Part shown: piece by piece, positions 43,547 through 54,100 of the stretch
Layout: the number at the start of each line of letters is the position of its first letter
Position numbering within the stretch: the stretch's first letter is position 1
Assembly: GCA_910575035.1 (NCBI GenBank)
Contig: CAJTDL010000005.1
Coordinates: 124,001 to 188,000 of the forward strand
Length of the DNA stretch: 64,000 nucleotides
Direction: 5' to 3'
Origin: Lachnospiraceae bacterium
Lineage (GTDB): Bacteria; Bacillota; Clostridia; Lachnospirales; Lachnospiraceae
Notes under the pieces: model-generated
Databases searched by the model: none
Told to the model about the DNA's origin: nothing
What the model saw: only the letters and a program-made list of their open reading frames with translations
Program-made: the position numbers and the translations under genes

Positions 43547-44269
43547 ATGACATTAGACATTATAATCTTAGAAGATGAACTTCCCTATGCCCAACAGCTA
43601 ACCACTTTATTAAGGGAATGGGGACGCCAAAAAAACATTGCCCTCTCTATACGCCATTACCAAAATGGAGTGGATTTCCTGGCGGCAGAATATGAAGACG
43701 ACACGCTTTTTTTCTTTGATATTGACCTTATGGGCTGCAGCGGCCTTGATATCGCCAAGCAGCTGCGTAAAGACGGGTTCCATGGCTATATCATCTTTTT
43801 GACGGCGTTTTCGGAATACGTCTTTGACGGATACCATGTGCAGGCGCTGGATTACCTTCTAAAGCCTATTGACAGGGAAAAATTGGGAAGATGCCTGCAG
43901 CCTGTCCTAAAGGATTTGGAGGGCTCCTGTTATGTTTATCAGGCGAAATCAGAAATCATAAAAATCCCATACCATAAGATTATGGCCTTTACATCCTTCC
44001 GGCATTATGTGGATATTATAACCCAAATCCCAATCTCTGCCTCTAACCGAAACATTTGCAAAACCTACCGCCAGAAAATCACGCTGAAAGCCTTGGAGCA
44101 GCGGCTTCCTGCTGAATTTGTCCGCTGCCACCGTACAGTGATTATCAATATCAACAAGGTAATGAAGCTGGCCGCTGCAGAGCTTACCCTTTCGGACCAT
44201 TCCGTTTACCCTGTTTCAGAAAGCTGCCTGAAATCCGTGCGGCACGCATTTGGAAAGCTGCTGGATTGA
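43547..44269 (+). CDS. AgrA/VirR-like LytTR response regulator
   Basis: The 240-residue protein has a receiver domain (IIILEDELPYAQQL, phospho-acceptor Asp58 in FFDIDLMG, Lys of DYLLKPID) and a C-terminal LytTR DNA-binding domain (RQKITLKALEQRLP, FVRCHRTVIININKV). It has an AAAGAGGT-type site before the ATG. The paired LytTR sites upstream of the divergent ABC operon are its most likely target. The last 31 bases of the gene, with its stop, are tandemly duplicated just downstream. Confidence 0.93.
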   Translation: MTLDIIILEDELPYAQQLTTLLREWGRQKNIALSIRHYQNGVDFLAAEYEDDTLFFFDIDLMGCSGLDIAKQLRKDGFHGYIIFLTAFSEYVFDGYHVQALDYLLKPIDREKLGRCLQPVLKDLEGSCYVYQAKSEIIKIPYHKIMAFTSFRHYVDIITQIPISASNRNICKTYRQKITLKALEQRLPAEFVRCHRTVIININKVMKLAAAELTLSDHSVYPVSESCLKSVRHAFGKLLD

Positions 44270-44308
44270 TCCCGCGGCATGCATTTGGAAAGCTGCTGGA
44301 TTGATCCC
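44239..44308. repeat. 35-bp tandem duplication at the response-regulator 3' end
   Basis: 44239-44273 (containing the last 9 codons and stop) is followed immediately by 44274-44308, with a single C/T difference. Confidence 0.95.
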
Positions 44309-44319
44309 ACCGATACATG

Positions 44320-45810
44320 CTACTGGATCCTGGGATAGATATCCCGTGCCCTAAGATAAATTTCCCTGAAAATAGCCTGCTTTTCCCGGTAAATACGCAC
44401 ATTTTCTGAAACTGGCTCTGCCATCTCCCCATCCATAACAATGGTAGCCTCACATGCTTCCTGGATTGTTTTGAAGTTTCCTGTCCCTACCGCAGCCATT
44501 ACGGCAGCGCCATGGCAGGCTTCCTCTTCTACCTGGGTAGTGCAGACTGGCATTTCCAGCATATCTGCCTGTATCTGTTTCCATACGGCGCCTTTGGCTG
44601 CGCCTCCAGAGGCAATCAGGACATCCCGCCTTACCCCCATTCCATCCAAAATGCCAAGGCACTCTTTCAGGTTGAACAATACGCCTTCCATCGTAGCGCG
44701 GACCATATGCGCCTGCCCATGGTTCAGCCCCAGCCCAAAGTAAATTCCTTTCGCATAAGGGTCATTGTAGGGTGTCCGCTCGCCAGCCAAATAAGGAAGA
44801 AAATAAAGCCCTTCCGAACCGGCAGGAATCTTCGCCGCTGCTTTGTCCAGCTCTGCAAATGGCACGGCGCTTTTCAATATTTTGTCCCGAAACCATTGCA
44901 AAACGCTGCCGCCGTTCAAAGCGCCGCTTTGAACCACCCAGCGCCCTGGCACAGCATGGCACCATGTCTGGAGCCTCAGCTTAGGGTCAAACAGCGGCTT
45001 TTCTATTACGGCCGCCAACTGGGAACTGGTTCCAATATTGCATGCCATAGTTCCCTGTTCCACCACTCCATTCCCTGTCATAGCCGCCATGCTGTCCCCT
45101 GCGCCATAAACCAGCAGGGTATCTTGGGAAAGGCCTGTTTCCAAAGATGCCCCCGCTGTTATCCGCCCAGCAATTTCACAGCTTTCATGCACTTTGGGCC
45201 AAATATCCTTGCGGATTCCAAGCCGTTCCAGCAAAGGGGCGCACCATTTATGTTCCCTGATGGAAAATGCCAGTGTTGCGCTGGCGTCGGAAGCATCTGT
45301 CCCAATTTCCCCACAGAAGCGAAAACGGATGTAATCCTTGGGCGACATCACATAACGAATCCGCCCATATGTCTCCGGATTTTTTTCCTTCAGCCAGTAT
45401 AGTGTGCTGACCAGCATTCCGGCGCTGGGCATATTCCGTAATTCTTCTGCCATAAGGTTTCCTGCCAGGCTCTGAATATCTGGCAATAGCTCCCCGGAAC
45501 GCTGATCCAGATGGATGACAGCAGGGCATACAAGCTCCTTATCCCTGTCCAAAGCTACCATTCCATGCATTTGCCCTGAAAGACCAATCCCCCCTATGGC
45601 AGACGGGAAAATGCTGGCATTTCTGCAAGCCTCCCAGAGCGTCTTCTTTACTGCTTCCCACCATTTTTCCGGATCCTGCTCCGCATAAGCCGGCATGGGA
45701 AACTGCACATCATAGCCGCCCCGCCCAATTCCCAAAGCAGTTCCGTCCATATCCATAATCATTGTTTTCACACTTGATGTGCCCAAGTCAATTCCTGCTA
45801 CATATCTCAT
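44320..45810 (-). CDS. xylB: Xylulokinase
   Basis: This FGGY-family sugar kinase (496 residues) phosphorylates D-xylulose to xylulose 5-phosphate. Visible are the N-terminal phosphate loop GIDLGTSSVKTMIMD, the xylulokinase motif GIGLSGQMHGMVALD (about residues 75-89), DASDASATLAF, the ATP-site segment IGTSSQLAAV and the FGGY signature region with GGAAKGAVWKQIQADML. The length is normal. No xylose isomerase or transporter gene is adjacent. It is convergent with the response-regulator gene (50 bases apart) and follows the PLP-lyase gene after a duplicated hairpin region. Confidence 0.93.
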   Translation of the reverse strand: MRYVAGIDLGTSSVKTMIMDMDGTALGIGRGGYDVQFPMPAYAEQDPEKWWEAVKKTLWEACRNASIFPSAIGGIGLSGQMHGMVALDRDKELVCPAVIHLDQRSGELLPDIQSLAGNLMAEELRNMPSAGMLVSTLYWLKEKNPETYGRIRYVMSPKDYIRFRFCGEIGTDASDASATLAFSIREHKWCAPLLERLGIRKDIWPKVHESCEIAGRITAGASLETGLSQDTLLVYGAGDSMAAMTGNGVVEQGTMACNIGTSSQLAAVIEKPLFDPKLRLQTWCHAVPGRWVVQSGALNGGSVLQWFRDKILKSAVPFAELDKAAAKIPAGSEGLYFLPYLAGERTPYNDPYAKGIYFGLGLNHGQAHMVRATMEGVLFNLKECLGILDGMGVRRDVLIASGGAAKGAVWKQIQADMLEMPVCTTQVEEEACHGAAVMAAVGTGNFKTIQEACEATIVMDGEMAEPVSENVRIYREKQAIFREIYLRARDIYPRIQ

Positions 45811-45826
45811 TTCCGGATTCCCCTAA

Positions 45827-45918
45827 CCTTATCTGCTTTCCATGTCTTTTCTGCCTGGCTGCGCAGGCTCTTTTCCTTATCTGCTTTCCCATGTCTTTTC
45901 TGCCTGGCTGCGCAGGCT
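45827..45918. repeat. Duplicated hairpin segment between the PLP lyase and xylB
   Basis: Two copies of about 43 bp, starting at 45827 and 45875 (period 48), each containing GCCTGCGCAGCCAGGC, which can fold as a small hairpin. The copies differ by one inserted C. They fill the 112-base gap. Confidence 0.9.
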
Positions 45919-45922
45919 TCCC

Positions 45923-47218
45923 TTAATTTATTTTGCTTGTGCCATGGAGCACAAGAAGCCCTGCCTCATAGAGCTTCTGCAGGGACATTAAGATTCCCAG
46001 CTTGGCATGGTACCAGGTAAGGCCGCCCTGGAAATACACGGCATAAGGCTCCCGCAGCGGCCCGTCTGCGCTTAGCTCAATGGACGATCCCTGGACAAAG
46101 GCTCCTGCTGCCATAATGACTTCATCGCCATACCCTGGCATTGCCCATGGCTCTGGCGTCACATGGCTGTCCACAGGCGCGGCTGCCTGGATGCCCTTGC
46201 AAAATGCAACCAATGCTTCCCGGGATTTCAGCGTCACTGCCTGGATAATGTCATGCCGGCTCTCTGTTCCATTCGGCACCACTGGAAATCCCAGGGACTC
46301 ATAAATATTCGCTGCGAATATAGCTCCCTTCAATGCGCCCGCCACTACCGTAGGAGCCAAAAACAGCCCCTGGTAAAAGGATTGGGTAACGCCTAAGGAT
46401 GCGCCCACTTCCTTGCCAAGCCCTGGGGAAGTCAGCCGATAGGCGGCATTTTCCACACATTCTTTTTTCCCGGCAATATAGCCGCCTACAGGCGCAAGCC
46501 CGCCGCCAGGGTTTTTGATCAGGGAGCCTACAATCATATCTGCCCCCGCCTCTAAAGGCTCCCTGCGCTCTACAAACTCCCCATAGCAATTATCCACCAT
46601 GCAGATTACCTCTGGGTTAATCTCTTTCACAAAGGAAATCAGCTCTCCAATCCGCTCCACGGAAAGGGTCGGCCTGGTCTGGTATCCTTTGGACCGTTGG
46701 ATCGTCACCAGCTTTGTCTTTCCATTCATAGCCTTTCGGATGCCGTCATAATCAAATCCCCCATCCTCCAATAAATCCACCTGGCGGTAGGATATGCCAT
46801 ACTCTGCCAAGGAACCTTTAGAAGGCCGGATCCCAATCACCTCCTCTAAAGTGTCATAGGGCTTTCCTACAGGGGACAGCAGCTCATCTCCCGGGCGCAG
46901 GTTAGACATCAGGGCCAAAGCCAGCGCATGGGTGCCGCAGGTGATCTGCGGGCGCACCAGGGCAGCCTCCCCGCCAAAGCAATGGGCATATACATCTTCC
47001 AACGTATCCCTGCCCAGGTCGTTGTACCCATACCCTGTGCTCCCCATAAAGCATTCTGCGCTGGTTTTATGAGCCTGCATGGCCTTTAAAACCTTTAACT
47101 GATTGTACTCGGCTGTTTTGTCTATTTCCCGGAAACGCCCCTCTAAAAGGGCTTCAAATTTCTGCCCATATTGGAAAACCTCTTTGGAAATGCCTAATTG
47201 CTGGTAAATTTCTTCCAT
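45923..47218 (-). CDS. PLP-dependent methionine gamma-lyase-family protein (aluminium-resistance family)
   Basis: The 431-residue protein is a fold-type I PLP enzyme of the family named after methionine gamma-lyase or aluminium resistance. Features are STGYGYNDLGRDTLE near residue 60, the PLP-binding TCGTHALALAL, the aspartate of CMVDNCYGEF and the Schiff-base lysine in GSLIKNPGGGLAP (about 236). The true reaction is uncertain; related proteins are found beside miaA, hfq and mutL in Clostridia, as here. It lies 51 bases after miaA. Confidence 0.85.
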   Translation of the reverse strand: MEEIYQQLGISKEVFQYGQKFEALLEGRFREIDKTAEYNQLKVLKAMQAHKTSAECFMGSTGYGYNDLGRDTLEDVYAHCFGGEAALVRPQITCGTHALALALMSNLRPGDELLSPVGKPYDTLEEVIGIRPSKGSLAEYGISYRQVDLLEDGGFDYDGIRKAMNGKTKLVTIQRSKGYQTRPTLSVERIGELISFVKEINPEVICMVDNCYGEFVERREPLEAGADMIVGSLIKNPGGGLAPVGGYIAGKKECVENAAYRLTSPGLGKEVGASLGVTQSFYQGLFLAPTVVAGALKGAIFAANIYESLGFPVVPNGTESRHDIIQAVTLKSREALVAFCKGIQAAAPVDSHVTPEPWAMPGYGDEVIMAAGAFVQGSSIELSADGPLREPYAVYFQGGLTWYHAKLGILMSLQKLYEAGLLVLHGTSKIN

Positions 47219-47269
47219 TCCTTTATCCTTTCTAAGTTCTAAATATTCTACCTTTCTAATGATATAAGG

Positions 47270-48217
47270 TCAGGCAATAATATGCCTTCGGTATAATTCT
47301 TCTTTCAAATACCCCAAAATTTCCCCGTCATCATAATGGAAATCCGGCTTATTTACCCAGATCACCTCCCGTTCCCGCCGAAACCACGTAAGCTGGCGCT
47401 TTGCAAAATGGCGCGTATCACGTTTGATTCGATAAACTGCATCCTCCAATGTACAGCCCCCGTCCAGATACTCTAAAATTTCCTTATACCCAAGCCCCTG
47501 CATAGACACCATCCCAGAATGGCACCCCATGCCCTTTAACCTGCGCACTTCCTCCACCAGGCCGTCCTCCAGCATCTGGTCCACCCTTTGGTTAATCCGC
47601 TCATAAAGGAGGCTCCTGTCGTCATTCAAGACAAAATAAGCAAACTGATAGGGCGATTCCCGCTGGCGCTCCGCCTCGTTATGCTCCGATATTTTCTTCC
47701 CGGTTAAATGGTAGAACTCCAGTGCCCGCACGACACGCTTCACATTATTCTCATGGATGCCTGCCGCCGCCTGCGGATCCACCTCCGCCAGCTTTTTATG
47801 GAGGGCATGCGCCCCTTCCTCCCTGGCAAGCCTTTCCAATGCCCTGCGGCAGGACGCATCCCCCTGTTCCTCTGTAAAATCAATCCCATACAGCACTGCC
47901 TGGATGTAAAAGCCCGTTCCCCCAACAATCACAGGCACTCTCCCACTTTTATAAATCTCTTCTATACAGGCCTTCGCATATTCCTGAAAACGAACAACAT
48001 GGAATTCTTCCTCTGGCTCTAACAGGTCAATCAAATAATGGGGGATCCCCCCCATTTCCTCCGGCTTGATCTTGGCAGACCCAATGTCCATATGGCGGTA
48101 TACCTGCATGGAATCCGCAGAAATAACAGATCCGTTTACCGCTTCTGCCAAAGCAACCGAAAGCTTTGTCTTTCCCACAGCCGTGGGCCCGGTTAATACA
48201 ATTAATGGTCTTTTCAT
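47270..48217 (-). CDS. miaA: tRNA dimethylallyltransferase
   Basis: MiaA adds an isopentenyl group to A37 of tRNAs that read UNN codons. The 315-residue protein has the P-loop LTGPTAVGKTKLSVALA (about residues 7-23), the DSMQVYRHMDIGSAK substrate motif, the VGGTGFYIQA segment and the C-terminal RDTRHFAKRQLTWFRR tRNA-binding region. Length and order (mutL, miaA, PLP lyase) are normal. It starts 14 bases after mutL. Confidence 0.97.
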   Translation of the reverse strand: MKRPLIVLTGPTAVGKTKLSVALAEAVNGSVISADSMQVYRHMDIGSAKIKPEEMGGIPHYLIDLLEPEEEFHVVRFQEYAKACIEEIYKSGRVPVIVGGTGFYIQAVLYGIDFTEEQGDASCRRALERLAREEGAHALHKKLAEVDPQAAAGIHENNVKRVVRALEFYHLTGKKISEHNEAERQRESPYQFAYFVLNDDRSLLYERINQRVDQMLEDGLVEEVRRLKGMGCHSGMVSMQGLGYKEILEYLDGGCTLEDAVYRIKRDTRHFAKRQLTWFRREREVIWVNKPDFHYDDGEILGYLKEELYRRHIIA

Positions 48218-48231
48218 GCTCCACCTATCCT

Positions 48232-50223
48232 TTACAGCACCCTCTTAAATTTCTTTTCCAATTCATACTTGGACATAGATATAACCGTAGGCCGCCCATG
48301 GGGGCAGTGGTATGGATTTTCCAAGGCCAAAAGCTCTCCGATCAAGGCTTTTGTTTCCTGCTGTGAAAGCCGCTGGTTCCCTTTTACCGCAGCCTTACAG
48401 GACATGGAGGCTATTTTCTCGATTATAATCTGCGGCGTTTCATTCCCATGGAAATCAGAAAGGCTGTCCAAGATTTCAATCACTAAATCTTCCCCATTTA
48501 AGCCAAAAAGGTTCCCAGGAACTGCTGTAACAGAATAATCCTTCCCTCCAAAATGCTCAATCTCAAACCCTAATTTCTGGAAATATCCCATATAATTTTT
48601 CAGCAATGACTCCTCCTGCATATTCAGCGTCAGCAAAAGAGGCGGGAAGATTGCCTGGGATGTATATTCCTTCGTTTCCAGGGAGGATAATGTGCGCTCA
48701 TACAGCACCTTTTCATGGGCGGCGTGCTGGTCAATAATATATAATTGACTGTCAAATTCCACAAGCCAGTATGTATCAAACAGCTGCCCAATGATCTTAT
48801 GATCCTTTTGGGAAGACACATCTAAAAGCTTCCGGACAGCTTCTGGCTCTTCTTTATTCCCCAAAAAGCTTTCCTGGCGGAAAACGCCCTCCTCCCCTGC
48901 CGCTCTGCCACCTCCTGGCTCAACAGGCTGTATTTCCTGGGCTACAGCTGATTCAGATTCTGGCGGCCTGGGGGCAGCGCCAGCAGGTTTCAAAAAAGAT
49001 GCCTGTTCCATAACAGCCCCAGCCTGTGCCCATGCCCCGCCCGTGCCTTCCCTGCCTTTTGCATATTTCGGCTCATAGGGGCTGTCCCCCCGGATTGCCT
49101 GTTTAACAGCTTCCAAACGCCTGGCCTCAAAGGGCTCCGGCGCTTTTTTTGCAGCTACCAGCTGGCGCTTTTTCTCCTGCTCCTTACGGGCCTTCTCCTC
49201 CCGCTCTTTTTCCAGGCTTACCTGATATACCAGCTCACTCTGGTTAATGGCATCCCGGATTAAGTTCGTTAAAAACTGGTACAAGACTTCCCCATTGCTA
49301 AACCGCAGCTCCATTTTCGTAGGGTGCACATTCACATCCAAAAGACTCCCATTGATGGAAATCTGAAGCACTGTAAAGGGATATTTATGCTGCATCACAA
49401 AGGACTTATAGGCTTCTTCAATGCTTTTTGCGATTAGGCTGCTCTTTACATACCTCCCATTGACAAAATAGCTCTCAAAATTCCGGTTCCCCCTGGAAAT
49501 TAAGGGCTTCCCAATAAATCCCCGAACAGAAAAACGCTCATCCCCTCCCTGGACTTCAATTAAATTCGAAGCAATATCGCGGCCATAGATATGGTAAATT
49601 ACCTCTTTTAAATTGGCGTTGCCAGAGGTATGCAGCTTCGGCTGGTTATTCACAATCAGCTTAAAAGACACTTCTGGATGGGACAACGCCAAACGCTCCA
49701 TCAACCCCCCGATATACCCTGCCTCTGTAGGCGGCGTCTTTAAAAATTTCCTCCGGGCAGGCGTATTATAAAATAAATTCCGCACCAAAAAAGTGGTTCC
49801 TTCTGGCGCGCCGATTTCTTCCAAAGACTGCTCCTTCCCCCCTTCGATTACATAGCGCACGCCGCTAAGGCTCTGTGCCGTCTTGGTAATCAGCTCCACC
49901 TGAGCCACCGCCGCAATGCTGGATAAAGCCTCCCCCCGAAACCCCAGTGACGATACCGTGGCCAAATCCTCCACACTGCGGATCTTGCTGGTAGAATGGC
50001 GCAAAAAAGCCAATGGAACCTGTTCCTTTTCCATGCCGCACCCGTTGTCCGTGATACGGATAAAAGAAATGCCGCCTTCCTTCACCTCTACGGTAACCGC
50101 GCTGGCCTGTGCGTCTATGGCATTTTCCACAAGCTCCTTCACCACCGAAGAAGGGCGCTCCACCACCTCCCCGGCTGCAATCTTATCAATTGTCTGTTGG
50201 TCTAAAACCTCAATATCTGGCAT
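48232..50223 (-). CDS. mutL: DNA mismatch repair protein MutL
   Basis: The 663-residue protein links MutS recognition to strand incision. The GHKL ATPase is at the N terminus (IAAGEVVERPSSVVKELVEN, DNGCGM, SLGFRGEALSSI) and the C-terminal endonuclease motif DQHAAHEKVLYE is intact, as expected for a bacterium without MutH. A proline/alanine-rich linker covers about residues 390-470. A longer frame from 50445 covers its promoter and is rejected; the ATG at 50223 has GGAG upstream. mutS is not in the window. Confidence 0.97.
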   Translation of the reverse strand: MPDIEVLDQQTIDKIAAGEVVERPSSVVKELVENAIDAQASAVTVEVKEGGISFIRITDNGCGMEKEQVPLAFLRHSTSKIRSVEDLATVSSLGFRGEALSSIAAVAQVELITKTAQSLSGVRYVIEGGKEQSLEEIGAPEGTTFLVRNLFYNTPARRKFLKTPPTEAGYIGGLMERLALSHPEVSFKLIVNNQPKLHTSGNANLKEVIYHIYGRDIASNLIEVQGGDERFSVRGFIGKPLISRGNRNFESYFVNGRYVKSSLIAKSIEEAYKSFVMQHKYPFTVLQISINGSLLDVNVHPTKMELRFSNGEVLYQFLTNLIRDAINQSELVYQVSLEKEREEKARKEQEKKRQLVAAKKAPEPFEARRLEAVKQAIRGDSPYEPKYAKGREGTGGAWAQAGAVMEQASFLKPAGAAPRPPESESAVAQEIQPVEPGGGRAAGEEGVFRQESFLGNKEEPEAVRKLLDVSSQKDHKIIGQLFDTYWLVEFDSQLYIIDQHAAHEKVLYERTLSSLETKEYTSQAIFPPLLLTLNMQEESLLKNYMGYFQKLGFEIEHFGGKDYSVTAVPGNLFGLNGEDLVIEILDSLSDFHGNETPQIIIEKIASMSCKAAVKGNQRLSQQETKALIGELLALENPYHCPHGRPTVISMSKYELEKKFKRVL

Positions 50224-50326
50224 AATAGCTCCTTTATCCTTTTTCGTATTACTGCCCCTGTCTCCATTACTCCCTAATATCCCCCTTTTAGCATATCCAC
50301 ATTGTTTCGCATGTATTTGCAATAAC

Positions 50327-50355
50327 ATTATATCCTTTGCGCCCCAAATTATCAA
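50327..50355 (-). promoter_or_regulatory. mutL operon promoter
   Basis: TTGATA (50355-50350), 17-base spacer, TATAAT (50332-50327) on the minus strand, about 100 bases before mutL. Confidence 0.75.
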
Positions 50356-50445
50356 CCTGCAAAATGAAAGCCCAAATAAGAAGCCGATTATGATTATTAC
50401 TATTCTTGGCCAATGCCAGTAATTTAAGGCAGGAAATTTTTTCAC

Positions 50446-50946
50446 TTGCGGGTATTGAAAACGTATTCACTTGATGATATTTTTGAAAAAGGCCTGCTGA
50501 TGCTGATTCCATTTTACATTTTTTCACATGAGAAAAACTTTCCTGAGTATAATAGTAACGGGCAGAAACTGGCAGAATTGAAGGCAGAATATCAGAAAAT
50601 TTTAAAACGGCTGGATGAACTGGAACAACAGGGAGTGATCGGAACCTTTGACAAGCGGACGATTATAGAACTTTCCAATGATGTGATTAAAGAAATCGCA
50701 CAGAAATATGAGAACGTGAAGAAAGGCGTAGGTGATATTATGGGCGGAGCATTGATTGAAACAGAAGCAAGAACCATTTTAAATCAGGGAATCAAGCAAG
50801 GAAAGACACAAGGCATTAGTGAAACAAAAAAGCTGACAGCACTTAGGATGCTGAAAATGGGAAAGCTGACAATTGAAGAAATTGCAGAATGTTCTGAGCT
50901 CAGTGTGGCAGAGGCAGAACAGCTTGCAGGGCTTCAGGCAGTGTGA
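50446..50946 (+). pseudogene. Rpn-family transposase, N-terminally truncated remnant
   Basis: The open frame of 166 codons corresponds to the C-terminal half of a Rpn/PD-(D/E)XK transposase-family protein: LKTYSLDDIFEKGLLMLIPF, KLAELKAEYQKILKRLDELE, TIIELSNDVIKEIAQKYEN and the LNQGIKQGKTQGISETKK glycine-spaced stretch. The nuclease domain is missing and the only start is a TTG without a ribosome binding site. The sequence just before it (50405-50465) recurs at 25065-25125. It is probably a decayed insertion next to the mutL promoter. Confidence 0.7.
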
Positions 50947-51017
50947 AACAGTAACGCAGGATAAAATTTTATAATATGGCTTTAAAGCAGGGAAATATTT
51001 TTCCGCTTAAGGCATTC

Positions 51018-51065
51018 AAAAAATAGCCAGGGACGCCAGAACCTTTTTCCATTCTGCCGTCCCTG
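51018..51065 (-). terminator. Terminator of the giant GH92 gene
   Basis: On the minus strand CAGGGACG-G-CAGAA pairs with TTCTG-G-CGTCCCTG around a 10-base loop, then GCTATTTTTTG. It lies 65 bases after the stop. Confidence 0.85.
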
Positions 51066-51129
51066 CCATTCTGTTTATTCCCAAAAGCCCTTTAACCTTT
51101 GGCCTTATTCCCTACGGAAATCCAGCTTC

Positions 51130-54100
51130 CTATTTTACCGTCAAATTCGCCCCCTTCCTGCTCAGCAGCTTTTTATACTTCTTTTGATAATTCTTAGGCA
51201 CCTTCACTGTCGCCTTAGTAGCAATGCCTTTAAAAGCGTTATCATCCACCCGTGTCAGGCTCTTTGACCGGATCACAATCGTCTTCAGCTTCTTATCCCC
51301 ATAAAACGCTTTCATGCAAATCCTCTTTACATTCGCCCCAATGGTCACCTTCTGCAGATTCTTCTGGTTCTGGAATGCCTTAGTGCTGATCCGCGTCACC
51401 TTACAGGTAATGTTATTAATCTTAACCGTAGACGGGATTACCAACGTTTTCAGATTCTTCTTTGTAGTCCCAACCACCCTAACGGTAGGCACGCTTGTGG
51501 TATTGTCCAAAATCCGGAATTTAAAATTGCCCGCCTTATAGGTCTTTGCTTTTTCCAGCATCTTCTGAACCTTTTCCATTGCCTTCTGTGCTTCCTTCCA
51601 GGCCTGTTCCGCTTTCTTCTGTGCCTCCTGGGCTTCCTTTAAGGCCTGTTCTGCCGCAAGCTTGTCTGCATTTGCCTCTTCTTTCGCCTTCTCTGCCTCT
51701 TCCTGTGCCTTCTCTGCCTCTTTTTGGGCAATCTGGGCTTTCAGCAGGGCTTCTTCTGCGGCAAGCTTGTCTGCATTTATGTTGTCCTGTGCTTTCTCTG
51801 CCTCTTCCTGTGCCTTCTTAGCCTCTCCCTGCGCCTTGATGGCCTCATCCTGCGCCTTGATGGCCTTATCCTGGGCTTCCTGCGCCTTCTTCTGCGCCTC
51901 CTGGGCTTCCTTTAAGGCCTGTTCTGCCGCAAGCCGGTCCGTATTGGCGTCATCCTTTGCCTTATCTGCTGCTTCTTGCGCCTTTATTGCTTCCCTTTGG
52001 GCTTCCTCTGCCTTTTCCTGGGCAGCCTGGGCATTCAATACGGCTTTTTCCGCCTTTAAGCGTTCCTCTTCTGCATTTTTCTGTGCCTGCTCTGCCGCGT
52101 CCTTCGCATCTTGTATCTCTTTTAACATGGCCTCCAGCTGCTCTAAAGTCATTCCGCTATAACTCCCCTGCCAAATCCCAACCATAAACGTAGACAATTC
52201 CCTGGTTGTGATGCTGGCCTTTCCATTTTCAGCAAAGACATAGGACGCCTGGACTGTGCCATCCTCCTTTTTCTGCAGGACAGTGACCATCTTCCCATTC
52301 CATTTCGTGCCTGTAGGGAATGTTATGGCCAATTTTCCATCAAAGGCAAGGCCTGAAAGGGTATATGCCCCAATTACCTCCTGCCCGCCCAAAAATCCTT
52401 TCATTTCCGTATATCCGGCGTCCTTTCCGGTAAAGGCTTTTACGGTAAATCCTGCCTGGCTGGTGATTTTCCCAGAAACCTGTATGCCACTGTCCGGATC
52501 TGTTACTGTGGCTGACGGGATTTCCTCATAAATAGCTGTCAATGTCACCCCGTTTGCAGGCATTGTGAATTGGAGCTTCTCCTGGCTGGCATCTGCCAAA
52601 GTAATCCCCTCTGCCTGCCATTTCACAAAACGCTGCCCTTCTGACGGCTGATCAGCAGCCACCGTTACCGTTGCATTCTCTGCATAGAAGCCGCTTCCGC
52701 TTCCTTTGCTGACCAGCAATGAATGGACAGAAACCAGCCCCTTCATTGCAGACTCTAAGGACTTCGCTGCTTCTTCCACCTCTGCTATGCTGGCGTCCTC
52801 TTTGTCATAAATGGCTTTTGCCTGCTCTAATACAGCTTCCAAAGACTGCAGGGAATCTTCTGTATACCTTCCTGCCTGCAGAAGGAAGATTTCCGCCTGG
52901 CTCATGCCATAAAGCAGGGCGCTCCGGTCTGCCTCCAGGCCTGCCATGGCTGCCTGCAGGGCTTCCATAGCCTCCAGCATCTCATCTGCTGATGGGTATT
53001 CGCCCAATGCTTCTGCTGCCTTTAAGGCTTCCCTTAAGGCACGGGCGGAAGATGAGGTATATAACTTCAGATCCATATTTGTGGCCTCATCCTTCAACTG
53101 GTCAAATGCTGCCTTCTGACCTGCGTCAGGCAGGCTCTTTGCCCAGGCCAGGGCATCCTCCAGCTCCTTTTTGCCAATGGAAAATTCCCGGCTGGTGGTA
53201 GGCGCCATATCGCTTGACGCACGGTCAATCAACGCTTTTGCAGCATTTACCTTTTCTTCCACAAGCTGTTTGGCCGCATCCAAAAGGCCTCCCTGCAGCA
53301 GCAGCTCCTGTGCCTGTGCCACTGCCTGCTCCAGCCCTGCCTTGTCTGCAACAGGAACCAGTGCGCCCATGGCGTCCTTCAGCCCCTGCATTGCCGCGGT
53401 AATCAGTTCCTCTGTGGCTTTTTCCTCTGCCATGGCTGCCTCTGCCTGGTCAATGGCAGACGCCAAGAATTTCTTGGATTCCGTTAAATATTCGCCTGTG
53501 CTGTTTTGGGCTTCCCTGGCCTCTGCCAGCAACGCGGCAAGGGCGTATTTATCCTGGGTAGGCTTCCTGGTATCATAAGCCTGCTTTAATGCATCATAAG
53601 CCGCTGCATATTCTGCATAGCCGCTGTCTGCCTGGACTGCTTTTGCCGCCACCAGCAATGGCTGGATAGCCGCCAGGCTTTCCGCGTCTGTATTCTGGGC
53701 ATTCAGCTTCTCCGTTTCCTGGATCAGGGCCCCCATCTCTCCCCCTAACAGGCACTCTACAATCGGCTGTTCCAATGCGGCAAGAGCCTTTGCCGCCTCT
53801 GCAATTTCCTCCCTGTCAGCAGCATTTGACCCGATCAGCCGCTCTGCCTTCAGCAATGCTTCCCGCAGGGGCAAAAAGAGCTGTTCCAGCTGCTGCTGGA
53901 TATCAATCTTATTCTTTGCCGGGGACAAGGTTCCATACAGGGTTTCCAACTGTTCCAGATAAGCGTTTGCCTCCTGGAGCAGCAGCCAATCCAGCTTTGC
54001 CGCCTTCTGGCTGTTCCCACTGGCCTCTGTTTTCAGCACCAGGTACAGGGTATGCTCCCCAGTAACAGGCGGATCCAGCTTTACAGTTGCCGTCTGGTAC

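Noticed and set aside
51540-52160. The repetitive Ala/Glu/Lys DNA in the GH92 gene as a tandem-repeat or assembly problem
   Set aside because: The repetition is at the protein level (coiled-coil heptad-like blocks) with divergent codons and an unbroken frame.
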